This document shows positions 43,091 through 52,440 of a DNA stretch of 64,000 nucleotides, in pieces. This DNA comes from Carbonatibacter sp965199245. Lineage in GTDB: Bacteria; Pseudomonadota; Alphaproteobacteria; Kiloniellales; Kiloniellaceae. The DNA lies in contig CBDAQP010000001.1 in NCBI GenBank assembly GCA_965199245.1, positions 682,001 to 746,000 on the forward strand, written 5' to 3'. The notes under the pieces were generated by a model that made no database searches, was not told the DNA's origin, and saw nothing but the letters and a program-made list of their open reading frames with translations. Position numbers and translations under genes: made by a program. How positions within the stretch are numbered: the first letter of the stretch is position 1; the number at the start of each line of letters is the position of its first letter.

Positions 43091-45193
43091 GTGAGACCGG
43101 ATATTCTTTTTCCCCTTTTTTCAGAACTTAAAACGCTCGACGGGGTTGGCCCGCGCTTGGCCCGGCTCTATGAAAAACTCGCCGGGCCAGCGGTGATTGA
43201 CCTCTGTTGGCATCTGCCCGTGTCCTTTATTGATCGCCGCTACGCCCCGACGCTCAGCACAGCAGAGTCAGAGCGCGTCGCCACACTGACCCTGACGATC
43301 GGTGCGCAAACCCCACCGAACAGACCGCGCGGCCCTTGGCGGGTATCCTGCTCCGATGACAGCGGGCAGATTGATTTAATTTTTTTTCGCGCCCAGGCCG
43401 ATTATTTAAAGAGGCTCCTCCCCCAGGGCGAAAAACGCCTGGTCAGTGGCAAGATCGAACGCTACGGCGATACGCTCCAAATGATTCACCCTGACCTCGT
43501 AGCTCCCCTGGACAAAGCTACAGAGGTCAAGCGTATCGAAGCCGTCTATCCTTTGAGCGCAGGTGTGAACGGAAAACCGCTGTCCAAAGCCATTTCGCGC
43601 GCCTTGTCACTCTGCCCCGATTTGCCCGAATGGGTGGATCACGACCTGAAAAAACGCGAAAACTGGCCCGATTGGAAGGCCGCCCTGCTGGCGACCCACT
43701 CTCCACAAGACGAGAACGCGCTCTCCCCCCTCTGCCCCGCACGGCAAAGATTGGCTTATGACGAACTGCTCGCCAATCAGTTGGCCCTTGCGCTCATCCG
43801 CCAGGCCAGAAGAAAACGCAAGGGACACCGTACCGCAGGGGACGGACATCTGCGCGTCCGCGCCCGTCGTCTCTTGCCCTTTGCCCTGACCACCTGCCAG
43901 GAAAACGCCGTTACAGACATTGTTGCAGACCTCGAATCCGACAGACAGATGCTCCGCCTGTTGCAAGGTGATGTTGGCAGTGGCAAGACAGTTGTCGCGC
44001 TCTTGTCGATGCTGGCGGTGTTGGAAACAGGAGCGCAGGCAGCCCTGCTGGCCCCGACAGAAATTCTCGCCCGCCAGCACAGGGACAGCCTGCGCCCTCT
44101 TACGGAAAAGCTGGGACTTCAAACCGTCCTGCTCACCGGGCGTGACAAAGGCAGGAATCGCCAAACCTTACTGGGCAAGATCGCCGACGGCACGGCCCAG
44201 ATCATCATCGGAACCCACGCACTTTTTCAACAGGATGTCACCTATCACAGGCTCAACCTCGCCGTCATTGATGAACAGCACCGTTTCGGCGTGCAACAAC
44301 GCCTCGCCCTGTCCGACAAAGGACGCGACCCACAAAGGGGCCAGGCCCCCGATATGTTGGTCATGACTGCAACGCCCATCCCCCGCACCCTGACGCTTAC
44401 GGCCTTTGGCGATATGGAGGTCTCCCGCCTCACTGAAAAACCACCGGGGCGCAAGGCGGTTGACACACGTACGCTCCCCCGTACGCGCATGAATGACGTG
44501 TTACAGGCCGTGGGGCGGGCCTTGAACTCCGGCGCAAAGGTCTATTGGGTTTGCCCCTTGGTCGAAGAGAGCGAAAAAAGCGACCTTGCCACCGCCGAAG
44601 ACCGCTACGCTCAACTCAAAGACCTTTTCGGCGAAAAAGTCGGCCTCGTCCATGGCAAGATGAAATCCCAAGACAAAGATGCCGTTATGGAGTCCTTCAG
44701 CGGGCCAGCGGGCATCACACTCCTCGTCGCCACAACCGTCATCGAGGTCGGGGTCAATGTCCCCGATGCCACTGTGATGGTGATCGAAGGGGCTGAACGC
44801 TTTGGCCTTGCCCAACTCCACCAACTGCGCGGACGCATCGGGCGGGGACGGGATCAGTCAACCTGTCTCCTGCTCTATAATGAGCCACTGGGCAAAATCG
44901 CACGCGAACGCCTGTCTATTATGCGCCAAAGTGACGACGGCTTTGTCATTGCAGACAAAGACCTCACCCTACGCGGTGCAGGGGAGTTGCTGGGCACCCG
45001 ACAGAGTGGACTTCCGGACTTCAGACTCGCCAACCTCGACCTTCATGGCGACCTCCTCCACCACGCCCGCGAAGAGGTCGGCCGCATTTTACACCACGAC
45101 CCCAGCCTCCACAGAGAAAGAGGACAGGCTCTGCGTATCCTGCTTTACCTGTTTGAACGCAACACAACGATGAGTTACCTTAAATCCGGGTAA
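43091..45193 (+). CDS. recG: ATP-dependent DNA helicase RecG
   Basis: RecG reverses stalled forks and processes Holliday junctions. The wedge domain is N-terminal (LTIGAQTPPNRPRGPWRVSC). The helicase core has LLQGDVGSGKTVVALLSML, LAVIDEQHRFGVQQRLA, TATPIPRTLTLTAFGDMEVS and QLHQLRGRIGRGRDQS. The TRG motif region FVIADKDLTLRGAGELLGTR is present. GTG start preceded by AGAGGG. 700 residues, normal. A stem-loop terminator follows at once. Confidence 0.96.
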   Translation: MRPDILFPLFSELKTLDGVGPRLARLYEKLAGPAVIDLCWHLPVSFIDRRYAPTLSTAESERVATLTLTIGAQTPPNRPRGPWRVSCSDDSGQIDLIFFRAQADYLKRLLPQGEKRLVSGKIERYGDTLQMIHPDLVAPLDKATEVKRIEAVYPLSAGVNGKPLSKAISRALSLCPDLPEWVDHDLKKRENWPDWKAALLATHSPQDENALSPLCPARQRLAYDELLANQLALALIRQARRKRKGHRTAGDGHLRVRARRLLPFALTTCQENAVTDIVADLESDRQMLRLLQGDVGSGKTVVALLSMLAVLETGAQAALLAPTEILARQHRDSLRPLTEKLGLQTVLLTGRDKGRNRQTLLGKIADGTAQIIIGTHALFQQDVTYHRLNLAVIDEQHRFGVQQRLALSDKGRDPQRGQAPDMLVMTATPIPRTLTLTAFGDMEVSRLTEKPPGRKAVDTRTLPRTRMNDVLQAVGRALNSGAKVYWVCPLVEESEKSDLATAEDRYAQLKDLFGEKVGLVHGKMKSQDKDAVMESFSGPAGITLLVATTVIEVGVNVPDATVMVIEGAERFGLAQLHQLRGRIGRGRDQSTCLLLYNEPLGKIARERLSIMRQSDDGFVIADKDLTLRGAGELLGTRQSGLPDFRLANLDLHGDLLHHAREEVGRILHHDPSLHRERGQALRILLYLFERNTTMSYLKSG

Positions 45194-45198
45194 CGAAG

Positions 45199-45220
45199 AG
45201 GCGGACGATTGCCCGCCTTT
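45199..45220 (+). terminator. Intrinsic terminator of recG
   Basis: Stem AGGCGG/CCGCCT with an 8-nt loop runs straight into a short T-tract, 6 bp after the recG stop. Confidence 0.7.
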
Positions 45221-45230
45221 TCCAATCATT

Positions 45231-45264
45231 TTATGAAGCGACCTCAAGTTATGAAGCGACCTCA
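45231..45264. repeat. 16-bp direct repeat at ahpC 3' end
   Basis: TTATGAAGCGACCTCA occurs twice with an 18-bp period; the second copy ends within the stop codon of the peroxiredoxin gene. It looks like a small slippage duplication of the gene's 3' end. Confidence 0.7.
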
Positions 45265-45801
45265 GGCGACCTTGAGAACATCGTCGCCTTTTTGCCAGCT
45301 ACAGGGGCAAAGCTCACCCGTTTGCAGGGCATCAAGGATGCGGATAATTTCCATCGGATTACGTCCAACGCTCAGGCCATTGACAGAAACGTGCTGAATG
45401 ACATTGGACGGATCAACAATAAAGGTCGCCCGCAAAGCAACCCCTGCCTCAGGATCCAAAATGCCCAGGGCATCAGACAGCTCGCGCTTGATGTCAGATA
45501 CCATCGGGAAAGGAAGATCGTTCAAATCGTCATGATCGCGCCGCCAAGCCAGATGAACAAAATCGCTATCTGTTGAAACGCCCAAAACCTGAGAATTTCG
45601 TTTGGAAAATTCTGCATTCAAATTTCCAAAGGCAGCGATTTCTGTCGGACAAACAAAGGTAAAATCCTTTGGCCAGAAAAAAATCACCTTCCACTGTCCT
45701 GAATAAGACTGATCAGAAATATCAACAAAGGCATTCTTCACGTCACTAGACACAACAGCGGTCAGGTTAAAGGCTGGCAATTTATCACCAATGGTCAGCA
45801 T
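45262..45801 (-). CDS. ahpC: Peroxiredoxin (AhpC/TSA family)
   Basis: The 179-residue thiol peroxidase has the peroxidatic cysteine in FFWPKDFTFVCPTEIAAF and a C-terminal GELCPCSWQKGDDVLKVA with resolving cysteine(s), typical of the AhpC form that pairs with AhpD or thioredoxin. No ahpD or ahpF is visible beside it. ATG at 45801. It is a single-gene unit divergent from uvrB, about 200 bp apart. The symbol is used in the broad sense; a thioredoxin-dependent Prx is equally possible. Confidence 0.88.
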   Translation of the reverse strand: MLTIGDKLPAFNLTAVVSSDVKNAFVDISDQSYSGQWKVIFFWPKDFTFVCPTEIAAFGNLNAEFSKRNSQVLGVSTDSDFVHLAWRRDHDDLNDLPFPMVSDIKRELSDALGILDPEAGVALRATFIVDPSNVIQHVSVNGLSVGRNPMEIIRILDALQTGELCPCSWQKGDDVLKVA

Positions 45802-46000
45802 TTTATATCATCCTCTGATTTAAAAAGTCTTTATGTTCCAGGTGCGGCTCTCTCACACCCCGTCTATTCCGCAAAATAGGCGACCCACCCCTGCAAATCA
45901 AGGGGGGTGACATGCCTCTGACGCAAAAGACAAAACATTGACGCCAAAAGAACCAATCAGGTAAGGCTATTCTTCGCTTATATTTTTGAAAGCCCCCGCC

Positions 46001-48043
46001 ATGATCGTCCCCCTACAGGTTGAACAGTGCAAAGACAGCTTTTTTCGCGCCGATTCCAGGCCCTTTCGCATCGAATCGGATTTTGAGCCCTCCGGAGATC
46101 AGCCGCAGGCGATTGAAAACCTCAGCACCAGCCTGCGCGGGGGGGTGCGCGATCAGGTTCTGCTCGGTGTCACGGGGTCGGGGAAGACCTTTACGATGGC
46201 GCATGTTATTGAACGCCTGCAACGCCCTGCCCTTATCCTCGCCCATAACAAGACGCTGGCAGCACAGCTCTATACGGAAATGAAGAGCTTTTTCCCCGAT
46301 AATGCGGTTGAATATTTTGTGTCCTACTATGACTATTATCAACCCGAAGCCTACGTTGCGCGCACCGATACCTATATTGAAAAAGACAGCTCGATCAACG
46401 AACAAATTGACCGGATGCGCCACGCGGCCACACGGGCCTTATTTGAACGCGATGATGTCATCATTGTGGCCTCTGTGTCCTGCATTTACGGCATTGGCTC
46501 CCCGGAAACCTACGCGCAAATGACCCTGACCCTGCACCCGGGGCAAGAAATCAACCTTCACGACCTCCATGCCTCGCTCGTAACATTGCAATACACGCGC
46601 AACGATATCGCCTTTGAGCGCGGCAGTTTCCGTGTACGCGGGGACAGCATCGATATTTTTCCCGCCCACTACGAAGACAGGGCCTGGCGGCTGTCCTGCT
46701 TTGGCGATGAGATTGAAACCATCATCGAATTTGACCCGCTAACCGGAGCAAAAATTCGCGACCTCGAAGGAATCAAGGTTTACGCCAACAGTCACTACGT
46801 GACCCCGCGCCCCACTCTGTTACAGGCCGCCCGGGGAATCCGGGCCGAGCTCAAGGAAACGCTCCAAAATCTGACCGCAGAAAATAAATTAGTCGAAGCC
46901 CAGCGTCTGGAACAAAGAACACTGTTTGATTTGGAAATGATGGAGGCCACAGGCCACTGTGCCGGCATTGAAAACTATTCCCGTTTTCTCACCGGACGCG
47001 CGGCGGGAGAACCACCCCCGACACTTTTTGAATACCTGCCGGATAATGCCGTGGTCTTTGTCGATGAAAGCCACGTCACCATTGGTCAGCTCAACGGCAT
47101 GTTCAATGGTGACTTTGCCCGCAAAACAACACTGGCAGAACACGGTTTCCGCCTCCCGTCCTGTGTCGATAACCGCCCCCTGAAATTCGCGGAATGGAAC
47201 GCCATGCGACCCCAGACGATCTTTGTCTCTGCCACCCCCGGAAAATGGGAAATGCAACAAACGCAAGGTGCCTTTGTCGAACAGGTGATCCGCCCCACAG
47301 GCTTACTTGATCCCATCTGTCACATCCGCCCAACCGACAGCCAGGTTGACGACCTCATGAAATCCTGTCGCGATGCCATCGCCTGCGGGCATCGCGTCCT
47401 CGTCACCACCCTGACCAAACGCATGGCCGAAGACCTCAGCGAATATCTGAACGAGGCTAATTTTAAGGTACGCTACCTCCATTCCGATGTGGACACGCTC
47501 GAACGCATTGAGATTATCCAAGACCTCCGCAAGGGCCTGTTTGACGTGCTCGTCGGAATTAACCTATTGCGCGAGGGACTGGATATTCCCGAATGCGGAT
47601 TGGTCTGTATCCTCGATGCCGATAAGGAAGGCTTCCTGCGCTCGACAACCTCCCTGATTCAAACCATAGGACGCGCCGCGCGCAATGTCGATGGGCAGGT
47701 TGTGCTCTACGCCGACAAAATGACCCCATCCCTGACACAAGCCCTACAAGAAACAAACCGCCGCCGCGAAAAACAGCAGACCTACAACACCCAACACGGC
47801 GTCACCCCCCAAAGCGTCCATAAACAGATCACCGACATTCTCGAAGTCACACGCGAACAAAAAGACAATCCCCAGCCCCTTGCGAACAGCGAACCAGACG
47901 TGAACCTACATCGCAAAATAGAGGCTTTGCGAAAACGCATGCACAGTGCCGCCGCCAACCTGGAATTCGAAGAAGCCGCCCGCCTCCGCGACCAAATTCA
48001 AGCCCTTGAAAAAAGAGATTTAGGCCTTGAAAACAACCCCTAG
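46001..48043 (+). CDS. uvrB: Excinuclease ABC subunit B
   Basis: UvrB verifies DNA damage in nucleotide excision repair. Walker A GVTGSGKTFTMAHVIERLQR, the damage-probing beta hairpin YYDYYQPEAYVARTDTYIEK, helicase motifs (VLVGINLLREGLDIPECGL and IQTIGRAARN), and the C-terminal UVR motif (NLEFEEAARLRDQIQALEK) are all present. 680 residues. The ATG at 46001 is favoured over a TTG five codons upstream. No clear LexA box is visible. It overlaps the convergent glycosyltransferase gene by 4 bp. Confidence 0.96.
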   Translation: MIVPLQVEQCKDSFFRADSRPFRIESDFEPSGDQPQAIENLSTSLRGGVRDQVLLGVTGSGKTFTMAHVIERLQRPALILAHNKTLAAQLYTEMKSFFPDNAVEYFVSYYDYYQPEAYVARTDTYIEKDSSINEQIDRMRHAATRALFERDDVIIVASVSCIYGIGSPETYAQMTLTLHPGQEINLHDLHASLVTLQYTRNDIAFERGSFRVRGDSIDIFPAHYEDRAWRLSCFGDEIETIIEFDPLTGAKIRDLEGIKVYANSHYVTPRPTLLQAARGIRAELKETLQNLTAENKLVEAQRLEQRTLFDLEMMEATGHCAGIENYSRFLTGRAAGEPPPTLFEYLPDNAVVFVDESHVTIGQLNGMFNGDFARKTTLAEHGFRLPSCVDNRPLKFAEWNAMRPQTIFVSATPGKWEMQQTQGAFVEQVIRPTGLLDPICHIRPTDSQVDDLMKSCRDAIACGHRVLVTTLTKRMAEDLSEYLNEANFKVRYLHSDVDTLERIEIIQDLRKGLFDVLVGINLLREGLDIPECGLVCILDADKEGFLRSTTSLIQTIGRAARNVDGQVVLYADKMTPSLTQALQETNRRREKQQTYNTQHGVTPQSVHKQITDILEVTREQKDNPQPLANSEPDVNLHRKIEALRKRMHSAAANLEFEEAARLRDQIQALEKRDLGLENNP

Positions 48044-49104
48044 AGGGGTTGTCTCAGGAGAATTTTGTATTTGAGAAAGCGGTAAATTTTATGAAGACGC
48101 GGGTGCTTTTCGAGCAAAGTGTAAATCCGCACTCTGAGCTTTCGGCGAAGTGGCCAAAAGTGTTCTTCTGATCGAATCTCCTTGATTTCGATCACGGGCC
48201 GGTTTTGCGCGAGGATGTCTTTGGCGGTTCTCGCCATGACGGCGAAGATATTATAGTCATAGAGAACCTGTCGTCGGGCCTCCAGCAAGGCGTCCCTGTT
48301 TTTTTCTGCAAGGTCGGAGGCAATGATGTCTGTGATGGTCTCTATGGCCTTGTCCGGTTCGTAGATATTGATGGTGCGGATGGCATCGTGGTGAAAATAG
48401 TCTGCAATGTTGGGACAACCGTGATAGATTGGAAAGGTCAGGGTCAGGTAAGGGTCGGCGAGTTTTTCCGTCCAGTAGTTTTCAGCCACGGAATTTTCAA
48501 TGGCGATATGGTACCTGTAATCATCAAGGACGTCTCTTTTATCCACAAAGCCGTTGATGCCGCGCCCGAAAACATCAACCTGATCGCCCAGGGCATCCTT
48601 GAGCCTTGCCACAAAGTCAAGCCGCGCCCGGTAACAGCGACCAATCTGGTTCGACGCGACAACAGAAACCAGTTTTGTTTTCTGCGGGTTGTGCGTTTTA
48701 AAATCGTCGAACGAGAACGGCGTGTACAAAGAGGTATCACAATCCGGCCCCATTCCGCTCATGGTTCCCGCGAACCAAGCAATACCCGTCTGCCCAAGGA
48801 TAAGATTGGGGTGCGGTGCTTCGCGGGTATAAGACACAACATAATCAAACTGTGACCAAAAAGAGGAAAGGAGATCTCTTAAGTGACCCCCAGATTCTTC
48901 AATCATATAGACTTTGGGAATCTGTCGATTGAGTTCAATGTAGCTGTATGGTTCGATCATGTCGTAAACGAAAATAACGTCTGCGTCCTCAGGCGGGACA
49001 AAAAATTCAACATCATCAAAACAATTTTGACCGTTTGGAAGCTGACGCGACCAAAGATAGTGAGTCCACCTCGTGACAAAAGCAGCCTTAATCACAGTGT
49101 TCAT
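48040..49104 (-). CDS. Glycosyltransferase family 10 (fucosyltransferase-like)
   Basis: The 354-residue enzyme carries the GT10 donor-binding motif: YHIAIENSVAENYWTEKLAD followed by TLTFPIYHGCPNIADYF, the counterpart of the alpha-1,3-fucosyltransferase motif with its E-N-S and T-E-K-L. The C-terminus is basic and likely membrane-associating (KIYRFLKYKILLRQPL). Such enzymes decorate lipopolysaccharide or other surface glycans with fucose-like sugars. It stands alone next to IS remnants, with no sugar-nucleotide genes in the window, hinting at horizontal gain. ATG at 49104 follows AAGGGGG. Confidence 0.85.
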   Translation of the reverse strand: MNTVIKAAFVTRWTHYLWSRQLPNGQNCFDDVEFFVPPEDADVIFVYDMIEPYSYIELNRQIPKVYMIEESGGHLRDLLSSFWSQFDYVVSYTREAPHPNLILGQTGIAWFAGTMSGMGPDCDTSLYTPFSFDDFKTHNPQKTKLVSVVASNQIGRCYRARLDFVARLKDALGDQVDVFGRGINGFVDKRDVLDDYRYHIAIENSVAENYWTEKLADPYLTLTFPIYHGCPNIADYFHHDAIRTINIYEPDKAIETITDIIASDLAEKNRDALLEARRQVLYDYNIFAVMARTAKDILAQNRPVIEIKEIRSEEHFWPLRRKLRVRIYTLLEKHPRLHKIYRFLKYKILLRQPL

Positions 49105-49275
49105 CCCCCTTAACCACACAGTCAAGAGGCCGCGCCCAAACTCCTATCATACACTTAAAAAGGCCGACCGCTCATCTTCTGCCAAGACAGAGAGCAAAAC
49201 GCGAGAAAACTGTCAAGATTCAAATGAAAAAATTAGAGAACGACCTTGGATAGTGTCGTCAAATTGATTTACTCC

Positions 49276-50017
49276 AGAAGCTGTCTAACAACTATTAACT
49301 ATTTATCAATAAATTGTTTTTAATGATTTTCGGTATGGCTTATGATACTGATCTCACCGATGCGCAATGGTCTCTGTTGCGCGGATATTTTGAGCACCGC
49401 AATGGCGGTGGCCGTCCCTTCAAACACTCCCCCGGGAATATATTAAATGCCTGTTTTTACATTCTGAAAACAGGCTGTCAGTGGCGACTTCTTCCCGGGG
49501 ATTTCCCGCCATGGCAGACCGTTCACGGCCATTTCAGTCGCTGGAAAAAGGATGGAACCTGGCAGATTATCCTGCGTGACCTCCATGGCGTGCTTCGGCT
49601 GCCTGAGGGCCGGAACAAACAAGCGGCATTTATTGGTGGATCTGCCCGGGTTTCCACTGCATCCGGTGGTGCATGATGCTGGAATACAGGATCGCGGCCC
49701 GCATTCTCTTGAACGATATAAAGAAAAAGCACAGAAGGCTGAAATTGTTCCGGGCTGGTTATCGCGGGCCGATCATGGAGGCATTGGCCAATCAGGAAAA
49801 ACTGAAAATCGGGATCGTAAAGCGAGGTGAGGAAAAAGCGTTCAGGGTGCTGCCAAAGCGCTGGATTGTTGAGCGATCTTTCGCATGGCTGGAGCCTGCA
49901 AGGCGGCTGGCAAAACATGACGAAAATCTCGACAAAACGCAGGAAGCCATGATCCGGCTACGCTTCATACAAATCGCAATCAACAGAATTATAAAACTTA
50001 TTTGTTAGACAGCTTCT
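49276..50017 (+). mobile_element. IS5-family (IS427-type) element with internal deletion
   Basis: Perfect 16-bp terminal inverted repeats, AGAAGCTGTCTAACAA, bound a 742-bp element. Its right end is followed by a further degenerate TTAGACAACTTC unit, as if the end had been partly duplicated. No clear target duplication is seen. It inserted into an older IS5-type remnant. Confidence 0.85.
49335..50008 (+). pseudogene. IS5-family transposase, internally deleted
   Basis: The N-terminal half starts MAYDTDLTDAQWSLLRGYFE and contains ILKTGCQWRLLPGDFPPWQT. After LPEGRNKQ the frame jumps directly to the segment encoding the HLWVDLPGF region, now out of phase. Compared with the 9.3-kb copy, roughly 75-80 bp encoding the first catalytic Asp (DSQSLKAR) are missing. 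The C-terminal frame (EALANQEKLKIGIVKRGEEK then WIVERSFAWLEPARRL) is intact. It cannot encode an active transposase. Confidence 0.85.
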
Positions 50018-50230
50018 TAGACAACTTCTGAGACAAATAGAGATATTCGTCATATTCCCGCTGTTCCCTGCGGTTTCTTTTTGGCGGTCGTTCGGGTTGC
50101 ATGCCTTATGCCTCAGCCTGCGCTAAGAGCGTTTTTGTCATCGCCCTTATCAGTCAGTAAATACCCGACACTCAAGCCCTCGATCAGGCGACCGCCCTGC
50201 TTACAAGCTGTTACAACGTCCAACACTTTA
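50018..50230 (-). pseudogene. Older IS5-type transposase fragment
   Basis: Minus-strand reading gives TACKQGGRLIEGLSVGYLLT then DKGDDKNAL, a stop, and in another frame QPERPPKRNRREQREYDEYL, the usual end of a different IS5-group transposase (LLADKGYD..AL then PPKKNRREQREYDE..LY). It is cut at 50017 by the IS427-type element, so this is a nest of two insertions. The rest of the stretch up to purB shows no gene. Confidence 0.65.
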
Positions 50231-50363
50231 AAGCCCTCGACCTTTGAGTGGCGAGTGGGCTTTTGCCGCTCTATTTTGGAGAACCATACCTCCCACATTT
50301 GACAGAATCGGTCTTTTGCGGCTTGTTGCGCGGCAATGTCACACTGTGAGGAGAGCCCGCGCC

Positions 50364-51752
50364 ATGATTCCCCGTTATAGTCGTCCCGATATGGTTCAGA
50401 TTTGGGAGCCTGCGAATAAGTTTCGTATCTGGTTTGAAATTGAAGCCCATGCCTGTGATGCACAGGCCCGGCTGGGAGTCATTCCCAAAGATGCCGCCGC
50501 CGCTGTGTGGGCGCGAGGGCAAAAGGACTACACCCCTGAACGCATTGCGCGCATTGATACGATTGAGGCCGAAGTCAAACACGATGTCATTGCCTTTTTA
50601 ACCGAACTGTCCGAACAGGTGGGGGAAGATGCCCGCTTTGTACACCAGGGCATGACGTCATCTGATGTGCTCGATAGCTGTTTGTCGGTTCAAATGACAC
50701 AGGCCGCCGATTTATTGTTGGCTGATCTTGATCGTCTTTTAGCCGCCCTGAAAAAACGGGCGCAGGAAACAAAGATGATGCCTTGTATCGGGCGGTCGCA
50801 CGGCATTCACGCCGAACCAGTAACGATGGGGCTAAAATTCGCGCGGTTTTATGCGGAAATGGCACGCAATCGCACCCGATTATGTCACGCCCGCGACACC
50901 ATTGCCGTCTGCGCCATTTCGGGCGCGGTTGGCACCTTTGCCAATATTGATCCCTTTGTCGAACAGTACGTGGCGGAAAAAATGGGCCTGAGTCCTGACC
51001 CCATTTCCACGCAGGTCATTGCGCGGGATCGCCATGCCCAATATTTTTCGACGCTGGCCCTGATTGCGTCCTCGGTTGAAAATATCGCCACCGAAATCCG
51101 CCACCTGCAACGCACCGAAGTGCGCGAAGCACAGGAATACTTTGCCCCCGGTCAAAAGGGGTCATCCGCCATGCCGCACAAACGCAACCCGATTTTAACT
51201 GAAAACCTGACTGGCTTGGCGCGGCTGGTGCGCTCTACTGTGATTCCCGCACTGGAAAATGTGACGCTGTGGCACGAACGCGACATTTCCCATTCATCGG
51301 TTGAGCGCATGATTGCCCCTGATGCGACCATTACACTGGATTTTGCCTTGGGTCGCTTGACAGAGACGATTGAAAAGCTGGTAGTCTATCCCCACAATAT
51401 GCGAGAACAACTGAACAATTTTGGTGGAATCCATGATGCCCAACGGGTGTTGCTCTATCTCACGCAGAACGGGGTCAGCCGTGAAGTCGCCTATCGCATT
51501 GTGCAACGCAACGCCATGCGGGTCTGGAAAAGTTATGGCATTGATCCTGATAATCCCGATTCCGCCCCGATTCTGAATGCCGTAGAGCAACAGGCTACCA
51601 CACATGACAATCGTTTTTTCTTTTTCCTGTCACACGACGACGGTCTGACGGACGTTCTCTCTGTTGAGAAACTCGCCGCCCTATTGGACGAAGATTCGCT
51701 AGACTATCACAGCAAACATGTTGATGTGATTTTTAAGCGTGTTTTTGGCTAA
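50364..51752 (+). CDS. purB: Adenylosuccinate lyase
   Basis: PurB acts twice in purine synthesis, releasing fumarate from SAICAR and adenylosuccinate. It begins MIPRYSRPDMVQIWEPANKF. The active-site histidine regions are FVHQGMTSSDVLDSCL and GRSHGIHAEPVTMGLKF, and the signature loop is GQKGSSAMPHKRNPILTENL. 462 residues. ATG at 50364 has GAGGAGAG upstream; a much longer frame into the IS remnant is not credible. Followed by carD. Confidence 0.96.
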   Translation: MIPRYSRPDMVQIWEPANKFRIWFEIEAHACDAQARLGVIPKDAAAAVWARGQKDYTPERIARIDTIEAEVKHDVIAFLTELSEQVGEDARFVHQGMTSSDVLDSCLSVQMTQAADLLLADLDRLLAALKKRAQETKMMPCIGRSHGIHAEPVTMGLKFARFYAEMARNRTRLCHARDTIAVCAISGAVGTFANIDPFVEQYVAEKMGLSPDPISTQVIARDRHAQYFSTLALIASSVENIATEIRHLQRTEVREAQEYFAPGQKGSSAMPHKRNPILTENLTGLARLVRSTVIPALENVTLWHERDISHSSVERMIAPDATITLDFALGRLTETIEKLVVYPHNMREQLNNFGGIHDAQRVLLYLTQNGVSREVAYRIVQRNAMRVWKSYGIDPDNPDSAPILNAVEQQATTHDNRFFFFLSHDDGLTDVLSVEKLAALLDEDSLDYHSKHVDVIFKRVFG

Positions 51753-51895
51753 CTGAGAACGGTGCTATTTGAAATTGAAGCGAAAGGGCTGTATAGTCGT
51801 CGAGGATAGGGTGTATTGGCCCAGGGTGTCCGGCGCGGTCGGACGAAACAGCAGGGTGCCTCGTTTGAGGAGTACCCGGCAACAGATGGAACATT

Positions 51896-52408
51896 ATGGC
51901 AAAAGAGTCTGGGGTAAAAGAATCTGGGGACTACGTCGCAGGGGACTATGTCGTTTATCCCACCCATGGTGTTGGGCGGGTTGAAGGAATTGAGACGCAG
52001 GATATTTCAGGTCTCACGCTCAGCCTGCTGATCGTGCGCTTTGAACAGGATCGTATGACCCTGCGCCTGCCGCTGGATCGTGCGGAGAAATCCGGTCTGC
52101 GCAAATTGTCCAGCCGCAAATTGATGGATGATGCCCTCACCACCCTCACGGGGCGTTCCCGGGCCAAACGGAGCATGTGGAGCCGTCGGGCACAGGAATA
52201 CGAAGCTAAAATCAATTCAGGCGATCCCGTCGCCATTGCCGAGGTCGTGCGCGACCTGTACCGCACCGCAGATCAGCCGGAACAATCATTCAGTGAACGC
52301 CAGATATATCAGGCCGCCCTTGAACGACTGGCCCGTGAACTGGCGGCCCTCGACAAAACGGACGAAGGCACGGCAATCGCCAAACTAGAGGACATCCTCG
52401 CTGCCTGA
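51896..52408 (+). CDS. carD: CarD/CdnL-family transcription regulator
   Basis: The 170-residue protein has the N-terminal RNA-polymerase-interacting domain (AGDYVVYPTHGVGRVEGIE) and a helical C-terminal DNA-binding part (KRSMWSRRAQEYEAKINSGD, then AEVVRDLYRTADQPEQSFSE). CarD/CdnL proteins stabilise open promoter complexes, notably at rRNA and growth genes in alphaproteobacteria. ATG at 51896. It is followed 32 bp later by the metallophosphatase-like gene. Confidence 0.93.
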   Translation: MAKESGVKESGDYVAGDYVVYPTHGVGRVEGIETQDISGLTLSLLIVRFEQDRMTLRLPLDRAEKSGLRKLSSRKLMDDALTTLTGRSRAKRSMWSRRAQEYEAKINSGDPVAIAEVVRDLYRTADQPEQSFSERQIYQAALERLARELAALDKTDEGTAIAKLEDILAA

Positions 52409-52440
52409 TTTTTTTTCGGCACAAACCCGCAGGACGACCC

